A DNA stretch of 64,000 nt from Rhizophagus clarus (GCA_015698045.1 BLAL01000274.1:124001-188000); one strand, 5' to 3'; counted from the first letter of the stretch, positions 24,103 through 36,589 are shown. Notes: generated by a model from the sequence alone, not told the origin. Program-made: numbers and translations.

Positions 24103-25688
24103 TTATTCATTTTCATCATCAGTATCTTGATCAAGTAATGGATCATTTTTATATTCAAATTCAATTGGCTCAACTTCATAATCCACTATAAAAAAAAAAA
24201 AACGAAAAAAAAATTAATTAAATGGTAATATAAAGAACAATTAAAGACTTGAAAACACTTACAATAAACTTTAAATTTCTTTCCAAAATTCCTTTGACAT
24301 AAATAAGCATTAAAGAATGAAAGCATCAAGATGAGTACTGATACCATTCCTATAATAAAGGATATTTGATAAGAAGGTGACCAACGAATTTGATTTGTGA
24401 AATCACAGTTTTTTATAATAGAATCAGTTCCGATATAATTTGAAGGGATGAAACAAGTCGGGACTGTATACAAAAATATTAATACACATAAAACAATACT
24501 AAGTAAGTAGTAAGCGAAAATTCTTAATCTAGATTCTTTTTGGACCTGTTAAAAAAGAAGTTCCATATATATTTATTTTATATATAGAGTAAGTAATTAT
24601 TTTTAATTATTATTATCAATTAAAAGAAAAACATAGATTCGCTATTTACTTACACCTTTTTTAATTATTATTACCATTATGGTAAAGAGAATAAGAGGAT
24701 AAGGTATAATATCAAAAAATTTATCGGTAAACAATGTATTTCCATAATCTATGTAAGTAGTTCTTGTTCTATATGACCAATTTATTAATATCCAATATCC
24801 GATTATTATTATATTTGAATGAATCAATGATATCAAATAAACATAGTGTGTAAACATTCCTAAGGGGAAAAGAAGATTATTAGATGAGATTGGAAAGAAA
24901 AACGCGTAAAATCAAGAACATACGTTTTATTTCTTCACGTGTTGTTAGGGTGAATTCAGGTAAAAATTTCCAATATCTGTTTAAATGTCGCATTAGATTA
25001 GCGAAAAATTAAAGTACGGACTGTACGGTAACTTACCTCTTATGCCATAATAAAGTTACAATAATCATGAATGTAATTTGAAAAATACATAAAATGATAA
25101 GTCCAACAAACTTATTCCCATTTACATCATAATTATAGTTTATTCCAATATGATCTAATCAAATTTAAAAAATTACATTTTTTTTTTATTTTTTTATTAA
25201 AAAAAAAAAAAATTGTTATTAATGAGAACTTACTTTGATAGTAAATAATGCAATCATTAAATAAAATTAATTCTTTGCAATAATCACTTAAATTTTGATC
25301 AAATACCAAGTTTAAAATCGTACATAATATTGGTATCACCGTTATGATACAAAATAGAATAGCACGTATTAATGTTCTCGCGCTAAACTTTTAAATCGAT
25401 TTTATCAAAGATTTATAGTTAATTAATATATAATATAATAATAATATTATAATATATACTTTATATATATTGGATAAAATTGCTTACAGTGAAACTACCA
25501 GATAAAATGACGAATGGAATAAAAAAAATAATTGGTTCGCTTAAAATCGTAAGTCCCCCGAAAGATAAAAATATTATGTATATACAAAATATTATTAAAA
25601 ATATCTTTTCTAACAAGTTATACGAATTTATCCATTTTGTTATAATTTCAACGATTTCATTATCATTAATCTTGTTTTTCTTTTTCAT
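24103..25688 (-). CDS. Multi-pass membrane protein, unknown family (365 aa)
   Basis: Seven exons on the minus strand: 25688-25488, 25387-25234, 25154-25037, 24976-24924, 24859-24654, 24545-24263 and 24185-24103. All six introns are GT-AG and the exon sum is exactly 366 codons with no internal stop, which strongly supports the model. About eight hydrophobic helices are visible, the first LLEKIFLIIFCIYIIFLSF near residues 25-43 and the last SYQISFIIGMVSVLILMLSF near 310-330. A Cys-containing loop (PTCFIPSNYIG...KNCDF) lies before the last helix, and a short acidic tail DPLLDQDTDDENE ends the protein. No transporter or receptor signature was recognised; a seven/eight-helix receptor is possible but unsupported. 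It shares a short intergenic region with the plus-strand membrane gene at 25926. Confidence 0.85.
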
Positions 25689-25925
25689 TGTTTAAAAGTC
25701 TTTTTTTTTTTTTATCTATAGAAAAGAAATCGATGTGAGCCTTTAAATAGAATTTCCTTAATTTATATAATAAAGATATAAATATATTATCATTATATAA
25801 TGAAAGTTACTCTGCATAAAACAACTATGGCATTATTACCATCATTGAACATTAATCTGCATAATACATAACATAAATTTCAACATTTCATTCACTTTGA
25901 TCATTTCAGATCGAAGACATTCAAA
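25689..25925. promoter_or_regulatory. Divergent promoter region of two membrane-protein genes
   Basis: Only 237 bp separate the start codons of two head-to-head genes that both encode membrane proteins. The region must contain both promoters unless they lie inside the genes. It has an A/T-rich core (about 25760-25800, ATATAATAAAGATATAAATATATTATC) with TATA-like strings on either strand; no specific operator is identified. Confidence 0.5.
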
Positions 25926-27598
25926 ATGTTCGTATTTGATTCAATATTTAATACTAAAACTACCGAACCATTCTGGTTTAAAACGATAAGAGTTATAATA
26001 AGTTTCATATTGGCAATAATAATGATAGTATACGCAATAAATTTAGTTGAAGAATTTTTAGTAAGGGTTGATACACCCGAAGTGCTAATATTTCAACAAC
26101 AATTGTATTATAGTGCTCCATCTATGAAATTTTGTTTAAAAAGAAAACAAGTTCCATATGGAGATATTGAAAGTACTCAAGTATTAAATCCGATACAATG
26201 TAAATGTCAAACTCCGAATATGGTCTCAACTTGTTCTTGTTTTAATTTACAACAAGAGTCAAGACAATGTCAAATATATAAACAGATTGGAAGTTCTTAT
26301 AATACATTATGGTTTACTATTGATGGTGTAGATACTTCTTTCCAGCAGACCACACTTGATTCTTCATATTTGACGACTACTCTTCTTACAATTGATATTG
26401 ATGAATTTAGTTTACAAAATGATTTATTTATAAAAAATCTCAATGATTCTGTCAACATCGATCAACTAGATGCTCCAACAATATATTTAACAGGCGGTCA
26501 ATGGTTATTATTAGAATATTCTATTACTGTAAAATCTTCTTATTATAATCAATTTTGGGGTCTGGTCGGTTTATTTCAAAAAAATGTACAAACTTTAAGT
26601 ATTGAATGGCATAAAACTGATTTCCCTGATTTGCCACAAAAAGATACAATCGTTGTTGGTATTAGAGGTAAATCAAATTCAACTAGATATGAAGTAGAAA
26701 AATTTCAGTTAACTAGTAAGTATTATCAAAAATGTAGAGAAGTTGAAATGTTTTCCTGCTTAATTTAATTTTTCTTTTTTTTTTTGAAGTGATGGGAAAT
26801 ATATCGAATCTTGGTGGTTTTTATACAGCTTGTGCAGGAATTTTCTTTTATCTATTTGGTAACCCAAAATTATCTCCTTGGGGTATAACTCAAAAAGTTA
26901 TATTTGTTTGTTGGCCTTGTAGGAGAAGTTTTCAAAGACAGCTTGCAAATCGTTATGTTTCGAGTGCCGGTATCCCATTTGGTGAAAAGGTTAAACAAAT
27001 GCCTCCAAATTCTTCGATTGAAGAAAGACTTCAAATAGTAGAAGTAAGTTAAGGATAAACATATTTGTTATAAGTTCTTTGTAATGTCAAGTAGATTTTT
27101 ACTAACTACGTTTTTTAGATAATTTTGAAAGATTACTACATAGATACATATTATATTGACCAATTAAAATTGGTTAAACGAAAATATCGAAAGAAAAAAA
27201 GGGATTATGAAGAATTAGAACCATTACCCCCTGATGATGACTTAACTTTGAATGATTATGAAAACTCTCCTCCTACGCAAAGAAATTCTTTAATTGATAA
27301 TGTAAATGATAGAGGACGAATCTATTCTAGATCTCGTACTTCTTCTTATAATCATCAGGAAGGTTCTTCAGGTTCTAATACACCTTCAGTAACTCAACTT
27401 GTTGAATTTCCCATTAATGAGAATAATAACATTATTGATATTGAGACGATATTAAAGAAAAATAAAGAAGAGAATAATGGTAATAATATAAAAAGGCAGT
27501 CCAGATATTCGAGAAGTTTAGGAACTGATAACATTACAAATAGTTCTGCAATTAATAGATCTTCCAGACGTAATACCTTATTAAATTTTGATGAATAA
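25926..27598 (+). CDS. Membrane protein with Cys-rich outer domain and cytosolic tail (507 aa)
   Basis: Three exons: 25926-26715, 26790-27043 and 27119-27598. The introns are 74 and 75 nt; the second has a perfect TACTAAC branch site and a TTTTTTAG acceptor. Topology seen: a first hydrophobic helix at about 21-41 (IRVIISFILAIIMIVYAINL); a long presumably extracellular region with a Cys cluster (CKCQTPNMVSTCSCF, about residues 96-110); a second helix GGFYTACAGIFFYLFG (about 272-287) followed by GNPKLSPWGI and a Cys/Arg stretch; then a hydrophilic tail rich in Ser, Asn and Arg. This layout recurs in Rhizophagus proteins of unknown function (recalled). No enzyme motif. It is head-to-head with the multi-pass gene at 24103-25688, so co-expression is plausible but is only inference. 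Confidence 0.85.
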
Positions 27599-27831
27599 AA
27601 AAACTTTTTCTGTGTTATTGCATCATTATTATCAGATATGTATTAAACTAGTATATATGATAACATTATTAATCAATTCTAACATCATTTGCCATATTGA
27701 TTTTTCACATCAATAATTAAAAAGAAAAAAATATTATAAATACTTAACACCAAGAGTTATTTATAACATTTTCACTTTATTAATTTCTCCACTTTCTCAT
27801 TTTTATGTATTTTATTAAGTTCTATTTATAA

Positions 27832-28483
27832 ATGATGTTACATCATCAATTCGAAAGTTCTCCGGTAAAGGACACAAACAGTGTTTTACGAGATACAAGT
27901 TGTTCTTTGCAATGTACAAACATGGAATACTTTAAAATTTTGCCATTGTTACAAGTTAATACGGGCACGATACAGAATAATACCCCTTCGAGGCTTAAAG
28001 TTTTAAGTTTAGAAAGAGAGGCTAAAGATAAAGTGTCACATGAAGGGAATGATCATGAGGAACTAACTTTTAATGATTGCAATAGGTAAATATGATAATT
28101 TAGTTTGTTAATTCTACATTTTTCGAGTAATTTAATTAATTCTTGCATTCTTGTAATTTAGTTTACGAAAAAGTGTCGATGATCAAACTTTTGAAGAAGC
28201 TGTTGCAGAATTAAAAGAAATTATTTCTAATTCACGATATTTATCTTATGTTTTCCCCATCGGGATAGAACGAAGAGGTTCGTAATAACCAGTTAACTTC
28301 AATTTATTTCTTACTAAATTCTTAACTGATTTATTTAAACTATAAACAGTGATAACGACTTCACCCATACTAAGAGCTCCAAATCCAATTCCTTCTAATA
28401 AACCATTTATGAATAATAATTACGAAAAAATGGCCCATTTCCTTCCTCGATCAGACTCCGAGTACGAATATTATGATATTTAA
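27832..28483 (+). CDS. Small unknown protein (167 aa)
   Basis: Three exons: 27832-28085, 28162-28277 and 28350-28483. Introns of 76 and 72 nt use AG|GTAAAT and GAG|GTTCGT donors and TTTAG/AACAG acceptors; phases 2 and 1 join cleanly and the total is 168 codons with stop. The protein is hydrophilic, with an acidic/amphipathic middle DDQTFEEAVAELKEIISNS and a C-terminus SDSEYEYYDI. No known domain was recognised. A Met-Met start makes either 27832 or 27835 possible. It lies 230 bp downstream of the membrane gene on the same strand, without signs of a shared transcript. Confidence 0.72.
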
Positions 28484-28983
28484 GAAAGTGCTTAAACAGA
28501 TCAGTTTTCTTCTAATAATTTTTTTTTTTTTTTGCTTGTTATTGCTAAACAATCTTTCATCTATAGTGTAAATATCGTACATATTTTAATTTTTTCTAAT
28601 TTTAATACTTAGATATATTACTAGTTTTGCTAGACATTTGCCATTATTATTTTTTTTTTTTTGTATAATAGACGTGTATATTTGTATAAATAATTCTTTT
28701 GCTTTGTATGTAGAAAATATAATAAGGTCTGCGGTCAATTTCTGGCATTAAATGTCTCGAAATTTATATATATTTCATTTGACCAGATGAAAAAATAATA
28801 TCCGTAATCCTACTAACCTTATTTATTATATACATAGTTAAATAATGATTCATACGAATTCTTTTTGAAATGAGGTACCGTATATAATGAAATTACTCTA
28901 TTTTTGATTTTTGGGTTAATTATAATCATGTAAATCGAGGTAAAATGTGGACTGCACGGAAATTTTAGACGCCAAAATTTTTT

Positions 28984-29800
28984 AATATATTCATTGATAT
29001 TTTAGTTTTACTCTTGCGCCTATTATACTTTCAAATGGTCTTTTGACATAATTAATTTTACCAATTTGTTTAACTGTGCAAAGTTCTTTGAAAGAAGCGG
29101 TATTGATGTTTACCTTGAATTTTACTGCAACAGAATCAGACGCCGAAGATTGATCCATACCAAATCTGTACATTTTATTAGCGAATGGCTCAAAATACTC
29201 TACAATTCCAGACCTTTTTAGACGGTTAATATTGCCTGGTTGATCTAAAGAAAGATATTTCCATGCGGCGAACTTGGAATATCGATAACACAATGTTTAA
29301 ATTGCCGAATATGAGTAGAATTAAAATACCAAACATTCCATTTATTGATAGTATTGTTTTTAGAATTTACTTTTTGCGTGGCAATATCAAGCTGTAAGTT
29401 GTGATTTTTAGGTTGATTTAAATATGCTCCAGAATAAACTGATAGTTCTTTTTCTGCTATCAATAATAATTTTGAATCAACCGTATCTTCTAAAGCTCTT
29501 TCATGTCTTCCACAATTTTTTACAAAAATACCCACAATATCATTTTTTTTTCAAAGATTGGAATGCTATCTCCTTGACGATAAAACGAAGGGACTGGCAA
29601 ATATACACGTTTTCGATGTTGCATTAGAAAAATATGATTTAATCTAAGATTTGTAATAGCTGAAAGAGTACGATATAATGAAGAATCCTAATTCAACTCG
29701 TCATCATTTATTTTTATGATATTTTGTATGTCGTCAACCGTGATATCTTTCAAATTTCTGTTCTGATACTTAGCAACCAATTATGTCATGTTTAATGGAT
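28984..29800 (-). pseudogene. Decayed gene fragment with a helix-hairpin-helix-like end
   Basis: The minus strand is protein-like over about 800 bases in two main frames that change near 29280, with further breaks upstream. Pieces read DDIQNIIKINDDELN, RLNHIFLMQHRKRVYLPVPS, GRHERALEDTVDSKLLLIAE, KWNVWYFNSTHIRQFKH and, in the second frame, AAWKYLSLDQPGN. The last 40 residues, VNINTASFKELCTVKQIGK, resemble the helix-hairpin-helix repeat (INTAS..EL..L..IG) of DNA-binding proteins. No start codon consistent with a full gene was found. It could be a dead host gene or a piece of a mobile gene. Confidence 0.5.
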
Positions 29801-30949
29801 GGAATGGCATATTCACTAAGAACATCATCTATATATATTAACTAAATTGTAATAATAATATAAAGATGAAAAGCAAAAAAAAAAAAAAAAAATCACATAT
29901 TAGCTGGATATAATAAATTAATTAAAGAACTAGCTAGGGGTTTCCATTTTTATAATAAATTAAATTACGCAATAACAATAGTATTTTCCAATTTAAAAAT
30001 GTTAAAAGATACTTTGAATTATCAAATTTTTCATATCTAATTTACATTATATTGTTTATAAAAGTTTAGGGAAGAGGGATTAAAAAAAAATTTTTTATGA
30101 AATCACATAACTTTTATACTATATAACAAAATTCTCAAACCAATTTATATATAAAAACCTCTTTTAAACAGTTCGTTCACATCACACTTTAACAATTTTA
30201 CAAGGTTTCCAATTTTTTCTTAAACTCTTTGATTTCTTCCTCCAGCTTGCTAGGTTTATTACTGGATGAATAATTTTTATCGCTTTCCATTCCTCTCTTG
30301 TACTTTCAGTACCGCAAAAGTTAATCTAATTATAGACGTGTTCTGAGTTGTTTCTCAAATCACGTCGGGAAAATGATTACAAATAAAATGCACGCGCAAG
30401 AAATAGTTTACTATTTTTCTGTTGGTAAGAGTTTGGACAAGCTTGTCAAAATTGCACAGATGAAATATCGCAGTACCTATTTCGGGATAATCTAACTATT
30501 TTACAGTAGCGAATTTATTTTAAAAAAAAAGCCCGATATGGGATATGTAATCACAGCGAGTGTATTGACATAATAGCTAACGAAGCCCGAGAATGACTAA
30601 TGTCTTTGAATTTGTGTATTTTCTCTCTTTAAACTCAATACTCTTAATTTTTTATGTACTAGTTTAGCTAGTGCTAGTATTCAATTATACGAATCAAAAG
30701 ATTTTGTTTTGTTGCAAATTAATGAATTAATGCATTATTGATACAAAGAGTTTTATTATTGATATAAAAAATGCAGAATGCATATAATAAATATAATATT
30801 ATTTAGTATTAACCTTTCACTATAAACCACAAATAATATTCTTTTAACTCATTTGAAAGACAAGCGATTAAAGTAATGTTATAATTCTCAAACATTTCTA
30901 TAAATTCTAACAGAAACCTTGCACTATAGACGAATGACTAATAAGCAAT
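29801..30949. other. Intergenic, no recognised gene
   Basis: AT-rich DNA with an A run at 29876-29892. A moderately less AT-rich segment at 30180-30620 shows no coding pattern in either direction. Confidence 0.45.
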
Positions 30950-31600
30950 TCATTGCCAACTTTCCAATGCATTGAGAACCTTTCCTAATAGATTTTTGAA
31001 ATCTTTCAGATCTTCCGGAAATTCGGTTTCAAGTTCCTTTTTAGCGTCATCCAAGGTTTGAATTTCATTTTGATGGAACTCATGATTACTTTCTTTTTTC
31101 AGTCTAAATAATAATTCAAATTCCTCAAGAGACATTTTCACTTCTTTTAAAATATTCTTTAAATTCGACAAACAATCATAATACTCCTTTCCAAAGTCAA
31201 CATTGTTATTATAAATCTTCGTATTAAAAGCTTGTACTATTCCGTAATAATCATCAAACCCCAGCTTTCTTTTGATTATGATATTGAAGGCGGAGATCTT
31301 GTCTCTAAAACGTAAAATTTCTTTTCGCTTTAATTTGCTTAATATATCTTCGGTGAGAGTAAAAATATTATTTGTAATTTCGTATTGTTGTTTTGTAATT
31401 TGAAGTACAAGTGTCGCACGAGTATATAGTTCTTCGTTAGCTTCAAGTAAATCAACATAAGTAAGGGTCTCCTTATTGACTTTGTTTATATTACTTGTTT
31501 TCGTCAATTCCTTTTCATTGAAAGTTATAGAATTTAAGAGAGATGCATTTTCATTTTTGTAAGTATTCAGATCGTTATAATAACCAGTAACAAGATCCAT
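30950..31600 (-). CDS. Coiled-coil protein of unknown function (216 aa)
   Basis: A single uninterrupted exon. The ATG at 31600 (MDLVTGYYNDL) is preferred because a TATAAAA box lies about 70 bases upstream on the same strand. The product is hydrophilic, rich in Lys, Glu, Asn and Leu, with heptad-like stretches (for example ILKEVKMSLEEFELLFRL and DAKKELETEFPEDLKDFK) that suggest helical bundles or coiled coil. No signal peptide, membrane helix or catalytic motif. Codon use and composition look like the local host genes. It has no repeats at its ends and seems to be a real host gene, although being intronless is unusual here. Confidence 0.72.
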   Translation of the reverse strand: MDLVTGYYNDLNTYKNENASLLNSITFNEKELTKTSNINKVNKETLTYVDLLEANEELYTRATLVLQITKQQYEITNNIFTLTEDILSKLKRKEILRFRDKISAFNIIIKRKLGFDDYYGIVQAFNTKIYNNNVDFGKEYYDCLSNLKNILKEVKMSLEEFELLFRLKKESNHEFHQNEIQTLDDAKKELETEFPEDLKDFKNLLGKVLNALESWQ

Positions 31601-31668
31601 GGTAAAAAACAACAACTATTGTGAGAAAATGAAGAGAGGTTTGAAAGTCTCTGTAAGTTTAAGGCGTC

Positions 31669-31675
31669 TTTTATA
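31669..31675 (-). promoter_or_regulatory. TATA box of the coiled-coil gene
   Basis: TATAAAA on the minus strand, about 70 bases upstream of the ATG at 31600; it stands in a GC-richer context (TATAAAAGACGCC). Position and sequence fit a core promoter. Confidence 0.55.
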
Positions 31676-33487
31676 CTTATTTGATGACTGATAAACTCGA
31701 GATGACTACTCACATTAGTAATGATTGCATCATTGCATCATAAGGATATTAGATGATTTACTATATATTATAACAAAATAGATTTACTATCAGGGATATT
31801 TACTATACGTACAACGGTATTTTTGCTATTGTAAAGAGGTTTTGTGTATTATATTATTTGGTAGCGGACCAGGGCGTAGTACATGTGGCGCAGTACTGTG
31901 AGGTTATTCGGCAAGAATTCTTATTGGCATTTTTGAGACCTTTTTTTTTTTCACGAAATTAATATTACAACTTAAAATACATCTTAAAACTAAAATTTAA
32001 AAATTTTAAAAGGTATATTATATACGCGTATATTATAGTTATTTATTATCTTATTCATATTTTTTTTATATATATAATTATATATTTAACAACATAAAAC
32101 ATGTTATAAAGATGGCTTCTATTAACAGAAAACAATGCTCTAAATGTTATCAGCGTTTTGATACAACTTTTTTTACAAGTCAAACTGGACGTGAATTAGA
32201 AACATGTGTTAGTTGTCGGAAAAAACCAGTTATTCTTTATAAGGCCCATAATTCTAATAGTAAAAATCAGTTAAAACATTTACACTGGAATGATATTAAA
32301 AAAAAGCTTTATGATAAAATTATTGAAATTGGGAACAATGAATACTTGGAAAATAAAGAAAATGGTATTCTTTTTTCATGTATACTTATAATGAAAAATG
32401 AATTATTAGACAAAAAACCATGTAATATTGCTAAACAAGTTGCGAAATTAGTGAAACAAGCTTATTATGTGTGAGTAGCTTTTATTACAATAACATATTG
32501 ACATAGCTATAAAGAACATTATTTATCAAATAAATCTGAAGAAGTTTACAATTATTGGTATTATTGTTTTCAATGTCAACATTTAGCAAAAAAATCTTGT
32601 AAACATGAAGATTTAATAAACAAAGAGATCGTGAATATGCAAAACGTTATAATTGTAATGGACTTATAACTATATCTATTAATATGAAAACTTTTCTCAT
32701 AACTATTTATCTTAAATATGATATATTGTATAAACATTCAGAAAAATATGCTATTTAAAGAAGAAATAAAATAATATATTAATTTTATACCAAAAGATAT
32801 ATTTTGGCAACTTGAACAAGAAAATCCTAATTTAACTCAGAAATAGAGTAGGATAATTTTATTAAACAGGAATATGTTCATGATGCAGATAATCAATTAA
32901 AATCTGCAAAATTGCTTCTTGAAGAATATAGTTATGAAATAATTTTATTAAATATTGAAGGTAAAATAAATTACTTAGAATTCATAATGCTTTTCTTTAA
33001 ACTTTTATCAAAAAATAAGGAATTTGCCAATGTAAGTAACAGTTACTAAAAAGTTTTTTTTTTAATTTATTAATTTTTCTTTTTTATTTTATTAGATAAA
33101 ATAAACATGTTAGGATTCGAATTCTATTTAACAATTAGACAATCAGATGGTACTAATTTTGCATTGGCTTATCTTTTATTAGATAGTATTAAAAAAAATA
33201 ATGGCATTATTGGCATATAAACAGAAATTTTTACAGAATTTTTTAACCAATTGCAAAATAGAGGTTAAAATACTTGCACCTTTTTTTAACTAATAAGGAT
33301 TTTTCTTAAATTACTCAATATAAAATAATGTAAAAGTATAATTGTACTTATAGCATATTAAAAAAACATTAAAAAAGAAACTTTTAAACAACATATATTC
33401 CAAAACTATAACTTATAGTTTTTATGATGTATATAAAGTATTTAATTTTATTAATATTGAATTTTATTTTTTATCTAAAAGATTTTA

Positions 33488-34817
33488 CACTGGCCTACAA
33501 TAAATGTTCGGATTTTCATCACGTGAATTTGCATCCCTGTATTACGATTGGTGATTTCTCCCTATCGTACATATAAATAAAGGAGATAACAAAAATATTA
33601 TTTTTCACTCCTCTTCTAGTTCTTAATGCCTGGAAAACAAGTTTCAAAAGCTAACCGGGAACGAATTATCGGCACCTATCTTACTGGTACTAAGCAAAGA
33701 GTCATTTCCGTTCAACTTAATATACCAGAGAGTACCGTATGTGATATTATAAAAAAGTATAAAGAAACAGGTTCTATAGAACCTAAGCAACGTCCTGGAA
33801 GACCAAAAACGCTCAAAAAATGCGATACCCGAGCTTTGAAACGTATCATACGAACTGACCGGTTTTCTCCTCTAGGTGATGTAACAGACAAGTTTAATAC
33901 CAGTCTTGACATAACTTTCCACTATAATACAGTCAGAAGATACCTTCATGATGAAGGTCTCGGAAGTTACACTGCAAAAAAAAGCCCCGTTTAACCGAAA
34001 AACATTGAACTGACCGCTTGAAATGGTGTAAAGATAAAAAAAATTGGGCAGAAGAGTGGAAACAAGTGGTATGGTCAGACGAATCAAGGTTCGCTCTTTT
34101 TCAATCAGATGGTCGAGCAAGAGTATGGAGAAGTCCCAGAGAAACGTACAATAAAGATTGTATTCAATCTACAGTTAAGTTTGGAGAGGGATCGGTAATG
34201 TTTTGGGGGTGTTTCGGTTGGCATGGGGTTGGACCTTTGATCGTGGTGGAAGGGAATATGGATTCTGATGAATACGTTAATATTCTGGCTAACCATTTCA
34301 TTCCATGGGTTGACAATTATCCCAACTCTATTTTTCAGCAAGACAGAGCATCATGTCATACTTCAACTTACACCGTTTGGTGGATGAGAACACATAACAT
34401 TCCAATTTTAGATTGGGTGGCGCAAAGCCCTGATCTTAACCTGATTGAGAACCTGTGGAACCATTTGGATAGTCAGGTTCGAAAAAGGAAGCCTGTACCC
34501 AGGTCTAAACAGGAGTTAATTGAGGTAATACAAGACGAGTGGCGAAAAATCACTATTGAAACATGTCAACGCCTAATTTTAAGTATGCCTAATCGGGTTA
34601 AAGCAGTAATTAAGGCCAAAGGTGGCCATACCAAATATTAATTTTTTCGTGATAATATTTTTCATATAATTACTTTATATTTTATATTTTAATATAATAA
34701 AATTTATTTGTCAATTAATAAGTACAAAAAAATTTTTTATATGTACACAAAATTATGAATTTTACATATAAATTTTATAAATAAAAAAAAAATCCGAACA
34801 TTTATTGTAGGCCAGTG
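33488..34817 (+). mobile_element. Tc1/mariner transposon (1330 bp), nearly intact
   Basis: The left end CACTGGCCTACAATAAATG... and the right end are inverted repeats identical over 29 bp (33488-33516 and 34789-34817). The TA dinucleotides at 33486-33487 and 34818-34819 are the target duplication expected for Tc1/mariner. One transposase gene fills the interior. The perfect end repeats and light damage of the gene suggest a recent insertion into the older MULE-like gene, whose coding traces continue on both sides. Confidence 0.95.
33626..34641 (+). pseudogene. Tc1-type DD34E transposase with two lesions
   Basis: Cut-and-paste transposase. The N-terminal part (33626-33994) holds a helix-turn-helix pair (QRVISVQLNIPESTVCDIIK) and the GRPK-type linker QRPGRPKT. 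The catalytic part (34018-34641) has VVWSDESRFALF (first Asp), IFQQDRASCHTS (second Asp) and SPDLNLIENLW (Glu), with 34 residues between the second Asp and the Glu, i.e. DD34E. The two parts are out of frame at an A8 run near 33975-33982, and a TGA near 34008 lies where Arg (CGA) is likely ancestral. The rest is complete to GGHTKY, so damage is slight. A TATAAATA box at 33572-33579 precedes the start. A transposase supplied elsewhere could still mobilise the element, since its ends are perfect. Confidence 0.93.
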
Positions 34818-35379
34818 TAGAACTAAAATTATTAATTTATTAAAAATTTATTTTTATTATCATTTTCTTATTTTTAATTGTACTAAAGAGTTTTTATCAA
34901 AAGAAGATATTTAAAAATCATTAGTTTAGAAAATTTATGAATTTTGATTTAAGTATAACTTAAAATATATTTGGACTTATTTTTGGATTAATAAAAAATT
35001 TTGTAAAGTTATTTTGCTATTAAAGATCAAGTTGTATCTTTCAAATAATGCTACTAATAGAGTTTTATTAAAAAGTTATTAAATGTAATTTTTTACCAAA
35101 TTTTTTTTGCTTACATATTGACTTTCTTATTTATATAATTATCAGTCATTTAATTTTTTATAATCAGCAATAATATCAAAAGTATTTAAATAAAAGAAAA
35201 TATATATTTTGAAAAAAAAATAGAAATAACAAAAAAATTAAAATTAATAATTTTTATTTAACAAATACTTTATTAAAGATAAATTTGTGAATGTTTATCA
35301 TTTACTTATAATAAATTTTTTATTTGTAAGCATTTTATTTAACAATATAATAAACTAGAGCCATTTTATAATATATATA

Positions 35380-35670
35380 TATTATCAAGAAAAATATCCT
35401 TACAGATTAAATGATATCAAATCAATTACCAATTAATTATATAATTGATTGATAACTGATTGGGAATTAGTTAATTATTTATTAATAACTAATTCTTTAA
35501 TTTAATACTAATCAGTTATCAATCAGATATAAATTTCAAATCAGTTATTAATCAATCATATGACTGATTGATGACCAATTGGTATATAATTAAAATTTAC
35601 CAGTTATTAATAAATTATCAATCAACTATATCAAATTAATGACTAATTAGTTACTAATTAACTTATTATA
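35380..35670. repeat. Degenerate AATCA/TGATT short-repeat tract
   Basis: Roughly 280 bp built from variants of AATCAATTA, TAACTGATT and their complements (for example ATCAATTACCAATTAATTAT and TGATTGATAACTGATTGG). Both orientations alternate, so it can fold on itself. No coding. Confidence 0.55.
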
Positions 35671-35689
35671 TATTAGAGATTTTTTCAAT

Positions 35690-36470
35690 AATGAATTTAA
35701 TAATATGTTTTAAAATATTTATAAATAAGTTTTTATAAATCATTTTAAAATTTTTCAAACTCTAATAGAAAATTTTTTTAATAAATTTCTTAAAATTTAT
35801 ATAGGATATTTTTAATAAATAGAGATTTTTTTTTTGAGATTTCTAAAAGTTTATATGAAAAAAATTTGTATAAAATATCTAATAAAAAATTTTTTTTTGA
35901 AATTTTTTAAGAATTTATATGAAAGAATTTATATAGAATATCTAATAGAAAAATTTTTTTTGTAATTTTTTAAAAATTTATATAAAAAAGATTTATTGAA
36001 TATTTTTAATAAAAATTTTTTTAAAAGTTTATATAAAAAAAGTTTATATAAGATATTTAATAGAAAATTCTTTTGCAAAATTTTCTAAAAGTTTATATGA
36101 AAAGGATTCATATAAAATATCTGATAGAAAATTTTTTTTTTTAAGAAATTTTTTAAAATTTATATAGAATATTTTTAATAAATAGATTTTTTTTATTTTT
36201 AAAAGTTTATATAAAAAGAATTTATATAGAATATCTAATAAAAAATTTTTTTTTAAAAGATTTTTTAAAAATTCATATAAAAAGAATTCATATAAAATAT
36301 CTAATAAAACATTTTTTAAAAGATTTTCTAAAAATTTAGTTTATATGAGAAAAATTTGTATTTTTCAAAAGAACATATAGAAAGAATTTGTATAAAGATA
36401 TCTTTAATAGAAATTTTTTTTAAAAATTTTTTAAAAATTTATATAAGAAAAGTTTATATATAGTCAATTC
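35690..36470. repeat. Degenerate tandem repeat, about 60-65 bp unit
   Basis: At least eleven imperfect units combine an AATTTTTTTT run, TTTCTAAAAGTTTATAT, AAAAAGAATTTATATA and GAATATCTAATAGAAAA. Units differ by short indels in T runs. A minisatellite in AT-rich DNA, no coding. Confidence 0.65.
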
Positions 36471-36589
36471 ATAATATAACAAACCCTTAAATTTCATTTC
36501 AATTTGTTATAAGATTATAATAAAGAATTTTAAAGAATTTAATTAGTTGAGCCGTTTATGACTAAATAATATAATTATATTATTTAGTC

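Larger units (their letters stand above)
32112..35200 (+). pseudogene. Decayed MULE-like transposase, split by a Tc1/mariner insertion
   Basis: The first exon (32112-32474) is open and starts MASINRKQCSKCYQRFDTTF, a CxxC...CxxC zinc-ribbon-like head. Beyond a short interval come degenerate pieces: YNYWYYCFQCQHLAKKSCKH, FIPKDIFWQLEQENPNL, NNQ-like spacers, then FELY-type residues with TIRQSDGTNFALAYLLLDS, where DDE MULE cores usually carry GQ.DG.GF.LAY. At 33290 a TNKDFS-like piece follows. After the Tc1 element (33488-34817) the homology resumes with NCTKEFLSKEDI and YLKYIWTYFWINKKF, then an FLIYIIISHLI tail near 35150. Many stops; not functional. The match to a Rhizophagus MULE-like family is from memory. 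Confidence 0.65.
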
